Source: JALZAI01 sp038207565
GTDB lineage: Bacteria; Actinomycetota; Actinomycetes; Mycobacteriales; Jatrophihabitantaceae
Assembly (NCBI GenBank): GCA_038207565.1
Contig: JBBQZQ010000007.1
Span: forward strand, 47,256 to 111,255
DNA length: 64,000 nt
Reading direction: 5' to 3'
In this document: one piece after another, positions 50,924 to 59,329 of the stretch
Layout of the letters: each line of letters opens with the position of its first letter
Numbering within the stretch: the stretch's first letter is position 1
The notes under the pieces: model-generated
Told to the model about the DNA's origin: nothing
Database searches by the model: none
The model's input: the letters and a program-made list of their open reading frames with translations, nothing else
Translations under genes and position numbers: made by a program

Positions 50924-52540
50924 TCAGGAGCGCGACGGGACGATCTCGAATGTCACGTTGTCACCGTGCTGGCGGGTGTAGAACGCGCGCCAGCCGTCCT
51001 CGAACAGCTTCGGCGTTTCAGCGCCGAGCACCCCGTCCGGACCCGGGTCGCCGTTGGATACGTGAATTCCGGTGATCTCGTTGTCACCGTCGTTGCCGCA
51101 CGCCGAACCGCACGCAGAATCGATCGTCGCGGACGCGTCACGACCCTGGGCGAGGAACCGCAGCGGCTGCGCGCCGGCGGCGTAATCGCGACCCATGTCG
51201 ACGAGGTATCCGGAGTCGAGCGCGTTGCGCTGGGTGTGCAGCAGGTCGCCGGCGTCTTCGACGACTGCGAACTTCTTGCGGCTGACGAACGTGATGTTGT
51301 CGAAACCCGTGTGCGCGATGTCGCCCCGGTACAGCAGGCTCAGCGAGCCGCGGTTCGACGTCGGGCTCTGGCGCAGCTTCATCAGCCCGCCGAAGCCGCC
51401 GTGTGCGGCATCGGCCTCGGTGAGCGCGTTCGTGTCACCCGTCTCGGTGAACACGAACGTGCCGAACGAGCTGCCCGGCTTGAACACTCCGTTCTCCGGA
51501 CGCTTGAACGGTGTCGCCGACGCAGCCTTGGCCAGCGCGTTCGCGTCGAACGGGGTCATGCCGTCGGCCGCGGTGTCGTGCACCGTGACCCAGCGCGTCG
51601 TGAACTTCTTGCCATAGGTGTGCAACGCCGCGATGTCGGCACCCAGGATGTCGGCGTCGTTCCGGTCGGCGTGGAAGGTGATCGGGTGGTCGCCGTTGAC
51701 GACCTGCAGCGCCTGCAGCTTTCCGCCTGCGGTGAGATGATGCGGGTTGGTCGGGATGACCCGGTAAATAAAGGAGTTCGGTTGCTTCGCGTTCGGGGTG
51801 GTCGCCCCGCCGTGCCCGCCGGAATCCTCGACGAGGTAGATGTTGCCGTGGTCGTCGGTCTGCACGCCTTCATACCCGCCGCGCCCGGTCAGGCCGGAGA
51901 TGTCGCGCACGCGCGCCGGCACGCCGAGATCTGCCTGCCACACGCCGCCGGACGTCCCGGCCTCGGAGGTGAGCAGCAGGCGGTGCGCGAACGGGTCCCA
52001 GGTCGACCCGTCGTAGTTGGGCAAGTCGTTGCCGGCGACATCCTGGGTCGCCAGCAGAGTGACCTTGTGGTCTGGGTCGGCATCGAGGTTGATCCGGGTG
52101 AGGTATCCGGGCGTGCCCGACTCGTGGCCCTGGAACAGGAAGTGCGTGCCGTAGTCGTATGACGGGTCGGCGCCCGGCAGGCCGTGCTCGAACACGAGGT
52201 AGGTGTTCTTGTCCGGCTCCGTCTTGTGCGCCTCGACGGTCGGCGCGGTCGGCAGCGGGACCAGCACGGGCTGGTCGCCGTCATAGCCGTAGTACGGGAC
52301 GGCAGTGGTGGGGTTCTCCAGCTTCGTCGCCCCCTGCGCCAGCGCCACCTGCGACAGTTCGGGCGAGAGCTGGTCGGCAACGACGACGCCCGGTGTCTTC
52401 GGGTTGGGGTGGGCCAGACCCGTCAAGGACCTCTCGTGCGGTGAGGACACTGCGGCAGATGCGGTGAGCAACGATCCGGCGAGGACGGCTGCAGCGAGCC
52501 CTCCGACCGACGCGACCCGACGGGCATGCGGTAATGACAT
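50924..52540 (-). CDS. Secreted PhoX-like (DUF839) phosphatase-family protein
   Basis: 538 residues from the ATG at 52540 with GGAGG upstream; the longer frame to 52801 is not supported. The N-terminus SLPHARRVASVGGLAAAVL then AGSLLTASAAVSS is a signal peptide. The body matches the PhoX/DUF839 propeller: YEGVQTDDHGNIYLVEDSGG, FTETGDTNALTEADAAHGGFG, and a C-terminal ITGIHVSNGDPGPDGVLG. PhoX enzymes are Ca2+/Fe-dependent alkaline phosphatases; key residues cannot all be verified. Secretion appears Sec type, as the Arg pair is not an SRRxFLK motif. Confidence 0.85.
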   Translation of the reverse strand: MSLPHARRVASVGGLAAAVLAGSLLTASAAVSSPHERSLTGLAHPNPKTPGVVVADQLSPELSQVALAQGATKLENPTTAVPYYGYDGDQPVLVPLPTAPTVEAHKTEPDKNTYLVFEHGLPGADPSYDYGTHFLFQGHESGTPGYLTRINLDADPDHKVTLLATQDVAGNDLPNYDGSTWDPFAHRLLLTSEAGTSGGVWQADLGVPARVRDISGLTGRGGYEGVQTDDHGNIYLVEDSGGHGGATTPNAKQPNSFIYRVIPTNPHHLTAGGKLQALQVVNGDHPITFHADRNDADILGADIAALHTYGKKFTTRWVTVHDTAADGMTPFDANALAKAASATPFKRPENGVFKPGSSFGTFVFTETGDTNALTEADAAHGGFGGLMKLRQSPTSNRGSLSLLYRGDIAHTGFDNITFVSRKKFAVVEDAGDLLHTQRNALDSGYLVDMGRDYAAGAQPLRFLAQGRDASATIDSACGSACGNDGDNEITGIHVSNGDPGPDGVLGAETPKLFEDGWRAFYTRQHGDNVTFEIVPSRS

Positions 52541-52842
52541 GGTTCCTCCGAAACAGACAGGTTGGAGGGCCGAGCCTGGCGAGTCCTGGTGAATGCGGCG
52601 TGACCGTTGCGCGGCGCCCAGATGCGAGCTTCGCCAACAACTCGGGCGGCGAGATCGGCAACAGTGCGGGCAGGGCGGGCAGGTGGCGGTGCGCCCGCTT
52701 ACCGCCCATACCGCCCTGCCGAGGTGCTCACGTGGGCGGGCCCAGACGCCGCGTTCGGCCGCGTCCAGGATTACCCTTGATGGATCGCGCAAGGCTCCCA
52801 CCGCCGAACAGCGACGCTCTCAGCGCCGAAGGGGTGACCCGC

Positions 52843-53448
52843 ATGAGCGAGGTATGGACCGTCCAGTTCACCATGAACGGCCTGCCGGACGAGGGCACGC
52901 GGACAGGGCTGCAGATCCGCCTGGACGACGCGAACGTCGGCGCTTCGGTCTCTGCGATCCGGCCGTACAACCAATGGGTCCTCAGCTTCGCTGTCGAGGC
53001 TCCGTCGCGGGGGGCGGCGTTGTACGAGGCCGAGTCGCTCGCAGCCAGGATGCGGATTGCCATGGACCCTGTCGCTGTCGAGATCCTGAGCACCGACGAA
53101 CTGGACCGGCGCGCCGACGAACCGAACATGCCGCAGCTCGTCGGCACGAGCGAGGTCGCCGCGATGCTGCGGGTGACGCGGCGTCGGGTGAACCAGTTGC
53201 GTAGGCACGCCGCCTTTCCCGCCCCGCTCGTAGAGGTCGCGACGGGACCCTTGTGGGATGCGCGCGCGATCGACAAGTTCGCCCTCGAGTGGACACCCAC
53301 CCGCGGCCGCCCCGGCATCACCGCAACGCTTACGGGTCTCGCGCCTGGACGCAGGACGCAGATCGCGCGGCGACGGCCGACCAGCGGCGGTCTCGCGTCG
53401 GCCGGGCTGACGACCGTGCGCAAAGCGGGCACTCAAAGCCGTAGCTGA
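52843..53448 (+). CDS. Excisionase/MerR-like HTH DNA-binding protein
   Basis: 201 residues from the ATG at 52843 with AAGGGG upstream (an in-frame ATG at 52780 is possible). Residues 1-85 form an alpha/beta N-domain (WTVQFTMNGLPDEG, WVLSFAVEAPSRG). A winged HTH follows: LVGTSEVAAMLRVTRRRVNQLRR and PLWDARAIDKFALEW. The tail is basic and disordered (GRRTQIARRRPTSGG). A nucleoid or local regulator is plausible. It is divergent from the phosphatase gene across about 300 bases. Confidence 0.8.
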   Translation: MSEVWTVQFTMNGLPDEGTRTGLQIRLDDANVGASVSAIRPYNQWVLSFAVEAPSRGAALYEAESLAARMRIAMDPVAVEILSTDELDRRADEPNMPQLVGTSEVAAMLRVTRRRVNQLRRHAAFPAPLVEVATGPLWDARAIDKFALEWTPTRGRPGITATLTGLAPGRRTQIARRRPTSGGLASAGLTTVRKAGTQSRS

Positions 53449-53561
53449 GTCAAGCGATCTCGAGCCGCCGCCGGGGTGCAATCCGCTGAAGTTGCCGAGA
53501 TCGACCTCCGTTCGATCCTTTCCGCGATTTGGTGTACTGCAGGTGGGACTCCCTGTCGGGG

Positions 53562-54212
53562 TCAGTCCACGCCGAACGACTGCAGCGCCGCGGAATCCGC
53601 GTTGTCGGGGAGGATCTGGGTCTGTTCGAGCATGTAGTAGATCGCGAGAACCCCGACGGCAACGAGCACCAGCGGCGGCCACGCGAGGCCGGCCAACGTC
53701 GCGACGGGGTAGGCGATGGTGCCGAGACCGAATCGTCTGACCGCCTGCCGTGCCGCCTTCGGTGTGGTCGGATCGGTGAGCAGCCCGTGATGCACCATGC
53801 GGCTGAGCATCGCGGTGAACGTGATCGCCATGCCGATGTTGGAGATGCCGTAGAGAACTACGGCCCACCGCGCGTCCGCACCGCCGGAGCCGATGAACTC
53901 GGCGAGCGTCGAGGTCGTGAACGGAAACGTCGTGACGAACATGAGGAGTAAGAGGTTCTCGAAGAGCAGGACGCGGTCGACGCGAGCCAGCAGGGCAAAG
54001 AGGGCGTGATGGTTCACCCAGATCACGCCGATGACGAAGAAGCTGACGACATACGCCGCGAACCTCGGCCAGGTGTCGCCGAGCTGATGCGCGAGGCTGC
54101 CGTGGCCGGTGGCTTCGACGTGCAGATCGAGCACGAGCAAGGTGATCGCCACGGCGAGAACCCCATCGCTGAATGCCTCGGCCCGGCCCTTCTGCATACC
54201 GGCCATAATCAT
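53562..54212 (-). CDS. TMEM175-family (DUF1211) potassium channel-like protein
   Basis: About 216 residues from the ATG at 54212 (54206 or 54197 are alternatives). The signature RAEAFSDGVLAVAITLLVLDL at the N-terminus contains the FSD motif that forms the selectivity region of bacterial TMEM175 channels. Six hydrophobic segments are visible, including FAAYVVSFFVIGVIWVNHH with the conserved His, ending PPLVLVAVGVLAIYYML. Tetrameric in family members. It follows the DsbA-like gene on the same strand by about 76 bases. Confidence 0.92.
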   Translation of the reverse strand: MIMAGMQKGRAEAFSDGVLAVAITLLVLDLHVEATGHGSLAHQLGDTWPRFAAYVVSFFVIGVIWVNHHALFALLARVDRVLLFENLLLLMFVTTFPFTTSTLAEFIGSGGADARWAVVLYGISNIGMAITFTAMLSRMVHHGLLTDPTTPKAARQAVRRFGLGTIAYPVATLAGLAWPPLVLVAVGVLAIYYMLEQTQILPDNADSAALQSFGVD

Positions 54213-54288
54213 CGCCCCGTCCTGAGTCCGTGCTACGCCCCTCGCCGGAGACGCGCACGCCCGACGCGCACACCTCACAGCGGGCACC

Positions 54289-54996
54289 TCACACCGCGCA
54301 GGACCCATCTTCGCAGTCCGGCCCGGCGCCGCCCGGGGTGACCATGGTGAGCGGCGCGTGCTCGGACCACGCGCGCTCCAATGCCTGCAGGACGACGTCG
54401 GCGGGTTGCGCTCCGGAGATGCCGAACCGTCCGTCGATCACGAAGAAGGGGACACCGCTGATGCCGTATTCGCGAGCCTGCTCCTCGTCGGCGCGCACCC
54501 CGTCGGCGTAGCGGTCTGAGGCCAGGACGGCGTCGACATCCGCTGCCGGAAGCCCTACCTCTGCGGCATGGGCCCGCAACGCGGCATGCTCGGAAGGCGG
54601 CGAGCCCTCCGTGAACGTGGCCCGATCCAGGCGCTCCTTCAGCGCATCCTGGATGCCGTGCTCCGCCGCCAGGTGCAGCAGTCGGTGCGCGTCGAAGGTG
54701 TTGCCGGGACGCGCGAGATCGAAGCGGAAGTCTAGACCCTCCTGCGCTGCCGTCGCGGTCATGCGGTCGATCATGGCCTCGGCCTGCTCGAGCGAGCTGC
54801 CGTACTTGACCGCCAGCCGCTGCGCGTAACGACCCTGCTCGATACCACTCTCGGGGGCGGACGGGTCGAGCTCGAAGCTGCGCCACACGAGGTCGACCTC
54901 GTCGCGGTGCTCGAAGCGGGCCAGGGCGGTCTCGAAGCGGCGCTTGCCGATGTAACACCACGGGCAGACCACGTCGGACCAGATCTCCACTGTCAT
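54289..54996 (-). CDS. DsbA-family oxidoreductase, FrnE-like
   Basis: 235 residues from the ATG at 54996. The active site is CPWC at residues 11-14 (MTVEIWSDVVCPWCYIGKRR). The helical insertion typical of FrnE/2-hydroxychromene-isomerase relatives follows and the cis-Pro loop is GISGVPFFVIDGRFGISGAQ. There is no signal peptide, so it acts in the cytosol, possibly in mycothiol or stress redox chemistry. The C-terminus ends with a second cysteine pair (DCEDGSC). Confidence 0.95.
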   Translation of the reverse strand: MTVEIWSDVVCPWCYIGKRRFETALARFEHRDEVDLVWRSFELDPSAPESGIEQGRYAQRLAVKYGSSLEQAEAMIDRMTATAAQEGLDFRFDLARPGNTFDAHRLLHLAAEHGIQDALKERLDRATFTEGSPPSEHAALRAHAAEVGLPAADVDAVLASDRYADGVRADEEQAREYGISGVPFFVIDGRFGISGAQPADVVLQALERAWSEHAPLTMVTPGGAGPDCEDGSCAV

Positions 54997-55172
54997 CGTC
55001 ACGCCCTTAGCAACCCGGTCGACGCCCGGACGATTCCCACAGGAAGTCGGGGCGGGCCGCTTGCAGCGCCGGAGATGGTCAGGTGATTGACGCATGCCGT
55101 GGTCTCAACACCTCGTTGACCCGCGTCGGGTCCCCGGAGCACACTCAGCCCCAATCGACAGGAGGCTGGGTC

Positions 55173-55499
55173 ATGGCAAAGTTCGCGGTGTTCTTCAGGT
55201 TCAAGGGCGAGACGATCAAGGGGCTCATGGAGCGCCCGAGTGACCGTGCAGCAGTCGTCGCTGCAATGTGCGAGGCCGCCGGTGGGCACATGGATGCGTA
55301 CTACCTCATGTTCGGCGAATGGGACGGATTCGTCATCGCCGATGTCCCCGACAGCCGGGCGGCTGCCGCGATCAGCCTCGCAGTGAGTTCCACCGGCGCG
55401 TTCGATCATCTGCAGACTCACGAACTGCTGGAGGCGGGTGAACTCCAAGGCGTCCTCGCGACGGCGGCGACCCTGACGTACACCCCGCCGGGCAGCTGA
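55173..55499 (+). CDS. GYD-domain-like small protein
   Basis: 108 residues from the ATG at 55173 with GGAGG seven bases upstream. It resembles GYD-domain proteins (ferredoxin-like fold): MAKFAVFFRFKGETIKGLME, AGGHMDAYYLMFGEWDGFVI and ISLAVSSTGAFDHLQTHELL. The phrase FGEWDGFVIADVPD is the diagnostic stretch. Function unknown; members often sit near oxidoreductases. Confidence 0.85.
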   Translation: MAKFAVFFRFKGETIKGLMERPSDRAAVVAAMCEAAGGHMDAYYLMFGEWDGFVIADVPDSRAAAAISLAVSSTGAFDHLQTHELLEAGELQGVLATAATLTYTPPGS

Positions 55500-55602
55500 C
55501 GAACCGATAGTTACCACTGTCGCGGGCGATGCGATCCGGCGACGCCTGATCGACGCTGCCCGGCTACTGCCGAGCCGTTGACACAGCCCATCCGCGGCGT
55601 CT

Positions 55603-55615
55603 TAGTTCCTAACTA
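55603..55615. promoter_or_regulatory. Short dyad TAGTT-CCT-AACTA over a start codon
   Basis: Five-base perfect arms flank three bases, ending on the A of the TetR start codon (55615). This is where TetR autoregulatory operators are often found, and TTAGTTxxxAACTA is a common actinobacterial TetR half-site pattern. Confidence 0.5.
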
Positions 55616-56229
55616 TGAGCGAGATGCCTAATCGCGATAGGCACGCCGAACGCCGTGAGGCTACGCGACGTGAGATCGTGGATGCTGCCTGGGCCATCGC
55701 GCGACGCGAGGGGCTGGCTGGCGTCACGCTGCGTCAGGTCGCGGTCCGGGTGGGGATGCGGTCGCCCTCGCTGTACAGCCATTTCGAGTCCAAGAACGCG
55801 ATCTACGACGCGATGTTCGGCCAGGCCTGGTCGGAGTACCTGCGGATCTGCGTGGAGGCAGAGGCCTCGATACCGAAGCCGCCGCGTAAGGCCCTGTTGT
55901 TCATGGCCCAGACGTTCGTCGACTTCGCGCTGGCCGATGTTGCTCGCTTTCAGCTGATGAACCAACGAATGCTGCTCGACTTCGAGCCGTCCGCGGCGTC
56001 CTACGCACCGTCGCTGCGGGTCATGGCGTTGTTCCGCGAACGACTCGCCAGCATCGGCGTGCACAGCGATGCGGACGTCGACCTGTGCGTCGCCCTGATC
56101 GGGGGCCTGATCGATGCCCAGTTCGCCAACGACCCCGGCGGCGAACGGTGGGTCGGTCAACTGCGCCGGGCGATGGACATGTTCGCCGACGAGGTCGCCC
56201 TTCCCGGCCCACGATTGAGGAGGAAATGA
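55615..56229 (+). CDS. TetR family transcriptional regulator
   Basis: 204 residues. HTH: VTLRQVAVRVGMRSPSLYSHF, preceded by RREIVDAAWAIARREGLAG. The C-terminal domain resembles TetR_C_33-type WHG domains (LRVMALFRERLASIG). Its stop overlaps the start of the maleylpyruvate-isomerase-like gene by ATGA, so it is co-translated with that gene and probably governs it. A short dyad over the start codon suggests autoregulation. Confidence 0.93.
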   Translation: MSEMPNRDRHAERREATRREIVDAAWAIARREGLAGVTLRQVAVRVGMRSPSLYSHFESKNAIYDAMFGQAWSEYLRICVEAEASIPKPPRKALLFMAQTFVDFALADVARFQLMNQRMLLDFEPSAASYAPSLRVMALFRERLASIGVHSDADVDLCVALIGGLIDAQFANDPGGERWVGQLRRAMDMFADEVALPGPRLRRK

Positions 56230-56840
56230 TGACGACCACGACACCGAAACACTGCGCTGCGCGCAGACCGGCACTGCCTCGTGCCACCGCGATGCGTCTC
56301 GCTGCAACCGAGTATCAGCGAGTGATCGCGCTACTCGAATCGCTCCAGCCTGAGGACTGGACAAAAATGCAGGTCGAGGAGCGCGCAAGCATGCGCCCTG
56401 CGGACATTGTTTCCGCGTTTACCCGGGTCGCGCCGAAGGCCGCGCGCGGACGGCGGTGGGCCCCCGGGTTCATCCGCCGCCGACCGATGCCGCAACTCCA
56501 GGTCGTCAACGGTCAGGAGGAACGCTGGAGCATCGGCTACCTGCTCGACGTCATCCTCACCCGCGATCCGTGGATGCATCGCATCGACATCGCCCGAGCG
56601 ACCGGCGGGGCTCACCTCCTCACCGCAGAACACGACGGCGTGCTGGTCGACGACATCGTCTACGAATGGGCCGAGCGCCACGGCCAACCATTCGCCCTGC
56701 ATCTGAGCGGCCCGGCCGGCGGAACGTGGATCGTCGGCACCGGCGGCCTGCAGCTCGAAATGGACGTCATGGACTTCTGCAGGGCCATCTCCGGACGCCG
56801 GCACGCGGACGGCCCCCTCGCCACAGAGGTGCCGGTCTGA
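56226..56840 (+). pseudogene. Maleylpyruvate-isomerase-like (mycothiol-dependent) gene with internal deletion
   Basis: 204 residues where relatives have about 255-270. The N-terminus LPRATAMRLAATEYQRVIAL then LESLQPEDWTK (to residue 47) matches the DinB-like MDMPI fold, but the next residues are MQVEERASMRPADIVSAF, which in relatives lies some 50-60 residues further on. The missing part contains the CPGWxVRDLxAHL block that supplies a metal-binding His. The C-terminal part (VDVILTRDPWMHRIDIARA, DDIVYEWAERHGQPFALHL) is intact. The frame is kept. A strong GAGGAGGAA precedes the ATG, which overlaps the TetR stop. Confidence 0.75.
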
Positions 56841-57027
56841 AGAGATCCGGGTGAACGAAGGTTCTGCGGTAGTGCCGATCCGTGACCGTCAGGATTCGCA
56901 CTCGCTGATCGTGTCGTGTCGTGTCGCCGTCCGCCACGTCCTGCGCGTCGCGGTATCGCTGTTCGTCCGCGAAAGGTCGCACCCCGACGCAGGGTGAGAG
57001 GTGTTGATGCCGAGCCTCTTCACAAGT

Positions 57028-57045
57028 GGTACCGTTTCTTGTACC
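57028..57045. promoter_or_regulatory. Putative YefM operator GGTAC-N8-GTACC
   Basis: An inverted repeat lies 20 bases before the yefM start, within the expected promoter. YefM/Phd antitoxins are known to bind palindromes with a GTAC core, so this is the likely autoregulatory site. Confidence 0.6.
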
Positions 57046-57064
57046 GATCGCAAGGAGCATCATA

Positions 57065-57310
57065 ATGGCGATCACCGCCTCCGAAGCACGCAGGAACCTC
57101 TTCCCGCTCATCGAGCAGGTCAACGACGACCGCACGCCCATCGAGATCACCTCCAAGCGGGGTGACGCCGTGCTGATGTCGCGCGCCGACTACGACGCTC
57201 TCGAAGAGACGGCGCACCTACTGCGGTCCCCTGCCAACGCCCGGCGCCTACTGGAAAGCCTCGCCCAGGCCCAACGCGGCGAACGCGAGGAATACGAGCT
57301 CGAGCGCTGA
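57065..57310 (+). CDS. yefM: YefM/Phd-family antitoxin
   Basis: 81 residues from the ATG at 57065 with CAAGGAG upstream. Classic features: MAITASEARRNLFPLIEQVN, DRTPIEITSKRGDAVLMSRADYDALEETAHLLRSP, and an acidic C-terminal toxin-binding tail (QRGEREEYELER). It should neutralise the YoeB RNase encoded 17 bases downstream and repress the operon. The antitoxin is intact while the toxin gene is frameshifted. Confidence 0.96.
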   Translation: MAITASEARRNLFPLIEQVNDDRTPIEITSKRGDAVLMSRADYDALEETAHLLRSPANARRLLESLAQAQRGEREEYELER

Positions 57311-57327
57311 CCTCGACGAGGGCCGTC

Positions 57328-57593
57328 TTGACCCGGCACGGCTGGGCCGACTACACCCACTGGCTCACCGCCGACCGCAACAACGTCAGGCGCATCAACC
57401 GGCTCATCGACGACGCGCTACGCGACCCGTTCGCCGGCATCGGCAAGCCGGAGCAGCTGCGCCACGCCCTCACCGGCGCCTGGTCGCGGCGGATCACCGA
57501 GGATCACCGAGGATCACCGAGGATCACCGACTGGTCTACCTCGTCGACGGCGGCGACCTCGTCATCCTCCAGGCCCGCTACCACTACGGCTGA
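57328..57593 (+). pseudogene. yoeB: YoeB mRNA-interferase toxin gene disrupted by a 10-bp tandem repeat expansion
   Basis: The first part matches YoeB: RHGWADYTHWLTADRNNVRR, then PFAGIGKPEQLRHALTGAWS and RRITEDHR. This covers the residues equivalent to E. coli Glu46 and Arg65. Immediately at the codons for EDHR there are four copies of GGATCACCGA (57491-57530), where an intact gene would need two. The extra 20 bases shift the frame, so the ending LVYLVDGGDLVILQARYHYG, which contains the catalytic His83/Tyr84 equivalents, is out of frame but undamaged (stop at 57591-57593). The shifted frame runs on for over 300 codons without meaning. The toxin is inactive in this copy-number state. Confidence 0.93.
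57491..57530. repeat. Tandem repeat (GGATCACCGA)4 inside yoeB
   Basis: Four perfect 10-base units. Two units give the intact YoeB frame; five would also be in frame with ten extra residues; three or four are out of frame. Confidence 0.98.
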
Positions 57594-57956
57594 CCGAGAC
57601 GATGGGGCAGACCCCGGCGAGCCTCCGCCCTCGGCGCCACGTCCTCTATTGCGCAAGGAAGTGCTGGCCTGGCTCGCCGACCAACGGACAGACGAGTCGA
57701 GACCGCCGATGGACGCACATGTGGTCGCCTCCTGCCGCCGTGCTTGGACTTTCACTGGCTCAGCCGAACGAGCAGCCAAGCGCGCGCAGACGGAACCGCG
57801 AAACCGATCACGGTCACGGTCACGGCGACGCCGACCAAGCCGAACGCCGATACGTACGCCGTCACGTGGTCGCGCAGCTTCACGCATCCCCTCGCCTCGA
57901 CCGGGTGCCACCAGACCAGCTACGAAACGTCCTCGTCGCGGATGTCGTCGTAGGCG
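57594..57956. other. Stretch without intact gene between yoeB and vapC
   Basis: 363 bases. One plus-strand frame (about 57795-57900) reads TAKPITVTVTATPTKPNADT with very regular G/C third positions and may be the relic of an exported protein, but no start or full domain is present. Nothing else is supported. Confidence 0.4.
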
Positions 57957-58349
57957 TCAGACCCGGTGGGTGCGGACCGAGGGCGCGAGACGTGCGATGT
58001 CGTCGGGGTCACTGGTGACCACTGTCTGCCGCAGCCGGGACGCGACGACTGCCACGTGGGCGTCCACAACATCGCGCCCGCGCCGCGCCGCCAGGAGCAG
58101 CCCGACCCGGCGGGCCTCGGCGTCATCGAGCGCGACGATGTCGACGTTCGGCAGGCGCAACAGCGACGCAAGCCGCGCCTGCCGAGCAGGATCACGCCAC
58201 GCTTGTCCCACGCACCCTGCCGGGATCGAGATCCTGGCGTTGCCCTGCCGCGCCTCGTCCACGATCGCGGCGACCTCCCGGGAGCGGCGGTCCAACGCGA
58301 TCAGGGCTCCGGTGTCGAACACGGCACCAGCACCGGTCCAAGCCGTCAC
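57957..58349 (-). CDS. vapC: PIN-domain ribonuclease toxin (VapC-like)
   Basis: 130 residues. PIN acidic residues are in place: Asp12 in AVFDTGALIAL, Asp93/Asp96 in GRDVVDAHVAVVA, and Asp114-117 in VVTSDPDDIARLA. The IPAGCVGQAWRDPARQARL segment places a Gln where many PIN proteins have Glu, as is usual in this actinobacterial subgroup. The start overlaps the stop of the antitoxin gene by four bases, the standard VapBC arrangement. It looks intact and should be an active RNase held by the neighbouring antitoxin. Confidence 0.92.
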   Translation of the reverse strand: MTAWTGAGAVFDTGALIALDRRSREVAAIVDEARQGNARISIPAGCVGQAWRDPARQARLASLLRLPNVDIVALDDAEARRVGLLLAARRGRDVVDAHVAVVASRLRQTVVTSDPDDIARLAPSVRTHRV

Positions 58350-58594
58350 GCGGCGCCGCCGTGCAGCACCCGCCGCGCAGACGCACGCTCCTGGTCGGTC
58401 AGCGGGCCGCCGGTCTCGGCCAGCACCTCAGCCAGCAGGGAGTCGAAGTCGGCCTCCGCAGCCAACTGGCCCACGATCGCGTGCTCGACGTAGGCCGAGA
58501 CGCTGCGGGCAGTACCGGCGGCAACCCGGTCGCGGATGTCAGCCAGCACCTCCGGCCGCAGCGTGATCGTGATCTTCGCCTTCGGTGCATCCAT
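58346..58594 (-). CDS. vapB: VapB-like antitoxin
   Basis: 82 residues from the ATG at 58594 (ATG 58606 also possible). It opens AKITITLRPEVLADIRDRVA, a ribbon-helix-helix DNA-binding segment, and ends with the toxin-binding DQERASARRVLHGGAA. The continuous frame upstream towards 59290 is not part of this gene: it passes through a broken VapC gene and another antitoxin. Four-base overlap with the PIN toxin gene confirms the pair. Confidence 0.88.
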   Translation of the reverse strand: MDAPKAKITITLRPEVLADIRDRVAAGTARSVSAYVEHAIVGQLAAEADFDSLLAEVLAETGGPLTDQERASARRVLHGGAA

Positions 58595-58643
58595 ACCGTT
58601 CACCATACTTCTCGTGGCCGGCTCAGCCACCGATCGGCTGATC

Positions 58644-59041
58644 TCAATGTGGGATCGCCACAACACGGAACCCGTCGATCCGGTCGAACTCGCGGGCATT
58701 GCAGGTGTACACGGGCAGGTCGCTTGCCATCGCGGTATCGGCGATGAGCACATCGAACGCCCGGGCCTGGACACGCCAGCCACCCTGGCGTAGCCCAGCA
58801 GCGATCCGCCCGAACGCGCGGCCCGCGGCCGCGTCGAAGGGCGGTGGGTCGAAGGCGTCCTCGACCTCCTGCAGCCGCGCCTGGCGGGCAGCCTGTTCAG
58901 CGGGGTCACTGACAACAAGAAGCCCACCGACAGTTCGGCCAGGGTGATCGCGGTGATCACCGGCTCGGCCGGCAGGTCGGCCGGGTCCAGACGCTCGAGC
59001 AGGACCACCGCATTCGAGTCCAACACACCGACGCGGCCCAC
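58644..59041 (-). pseudogene. Frameshifted second PIN-domain toxin gene (VapC type)
   Basis: From the GTG at 59041 the N-terminus VGVLDSNAVVLLERLDPADL then PAEPVITAITLAELSVG is a normal VapC start. Around 58912-58925 the frame shifts by one base; the continuation in another frame is flawless: SDPAEQAARQARLQEVEDAF, FDVLIADTAMASDLPVYTCN, REFDRIDGFRVVAIPH and a stop at 58644. All acidic residues exist but in two frames, so one missing base accounts for the loss. A recent mutation or a sequencing error. Confidence 0.9.
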
Positions 59042-59290
59042 GGCGCGCGCGCTAATAGCGACTGGTCGATGATCGCGTCGAATGTCGACGCGCAGGCGCG
59101 CCGCGTCGACCGCCGGGAACGCACGGAATCGCTCGACGAGCGAGGTGGCCGAGAGTCGATCCCGGCCGAGCGGCACGAGTCGTGCCACCGGCTTTCCGTC
59201 GCGAGTGATGGTCACTCGCTCGCCGGCGAGCACCCGGTCAAGCACGTGCCCGCCCTGATGGCGCAGCTCGCGCACCGTTGCTTCGCTCAT
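59042..59290 (-). CDS. Phd/YefM-type antitoxin, 3' end altered
   Basis: From the ATG at 59290: MSEATVRELRHQGGHVLDRV, LAGERVTITRDGKPVARLVP, LSATSLVERFRAFPAVDAAR, a typical prevent-host-death antitoxin of about 75-80 residues. Near its expected end (59085-59092) the frame runs on without a stop into the following toxin gene as one continuous frame, whereas a shifted frame offers the more usual ending DAIIDQSL. A one-base insertion is therefore likely. The antitoxin part needed for DNA binding is intact. Confidence 0.75.
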
Positions 59291-59329
59291 TCCCGCAACG
59301 GATATTACCGGTGAGACCGTCCGGTGGGC

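Noticed and set aside
57491..57530. CRISPR-like array
   Set aside because: Units are directly adjacent without spacers and lie inside a recognisable coding sequence; it is a simple tandem repeat.
57328..58566. 412-residue plus-strand open frame starting in yoeB
   Set aside because: It is the yoeB frame after the repeat-induced shift running through antisense of vapC; the translated part after EDHR is Ser/Arg/Pro noise.
58346..59290. Single 314-residue protein
   Set aside because: It is a chimera of three genes (Phd-type antitoxin, broken VapC, VapB) joined because of frameshifts and absence of stops in high-GC sequence.
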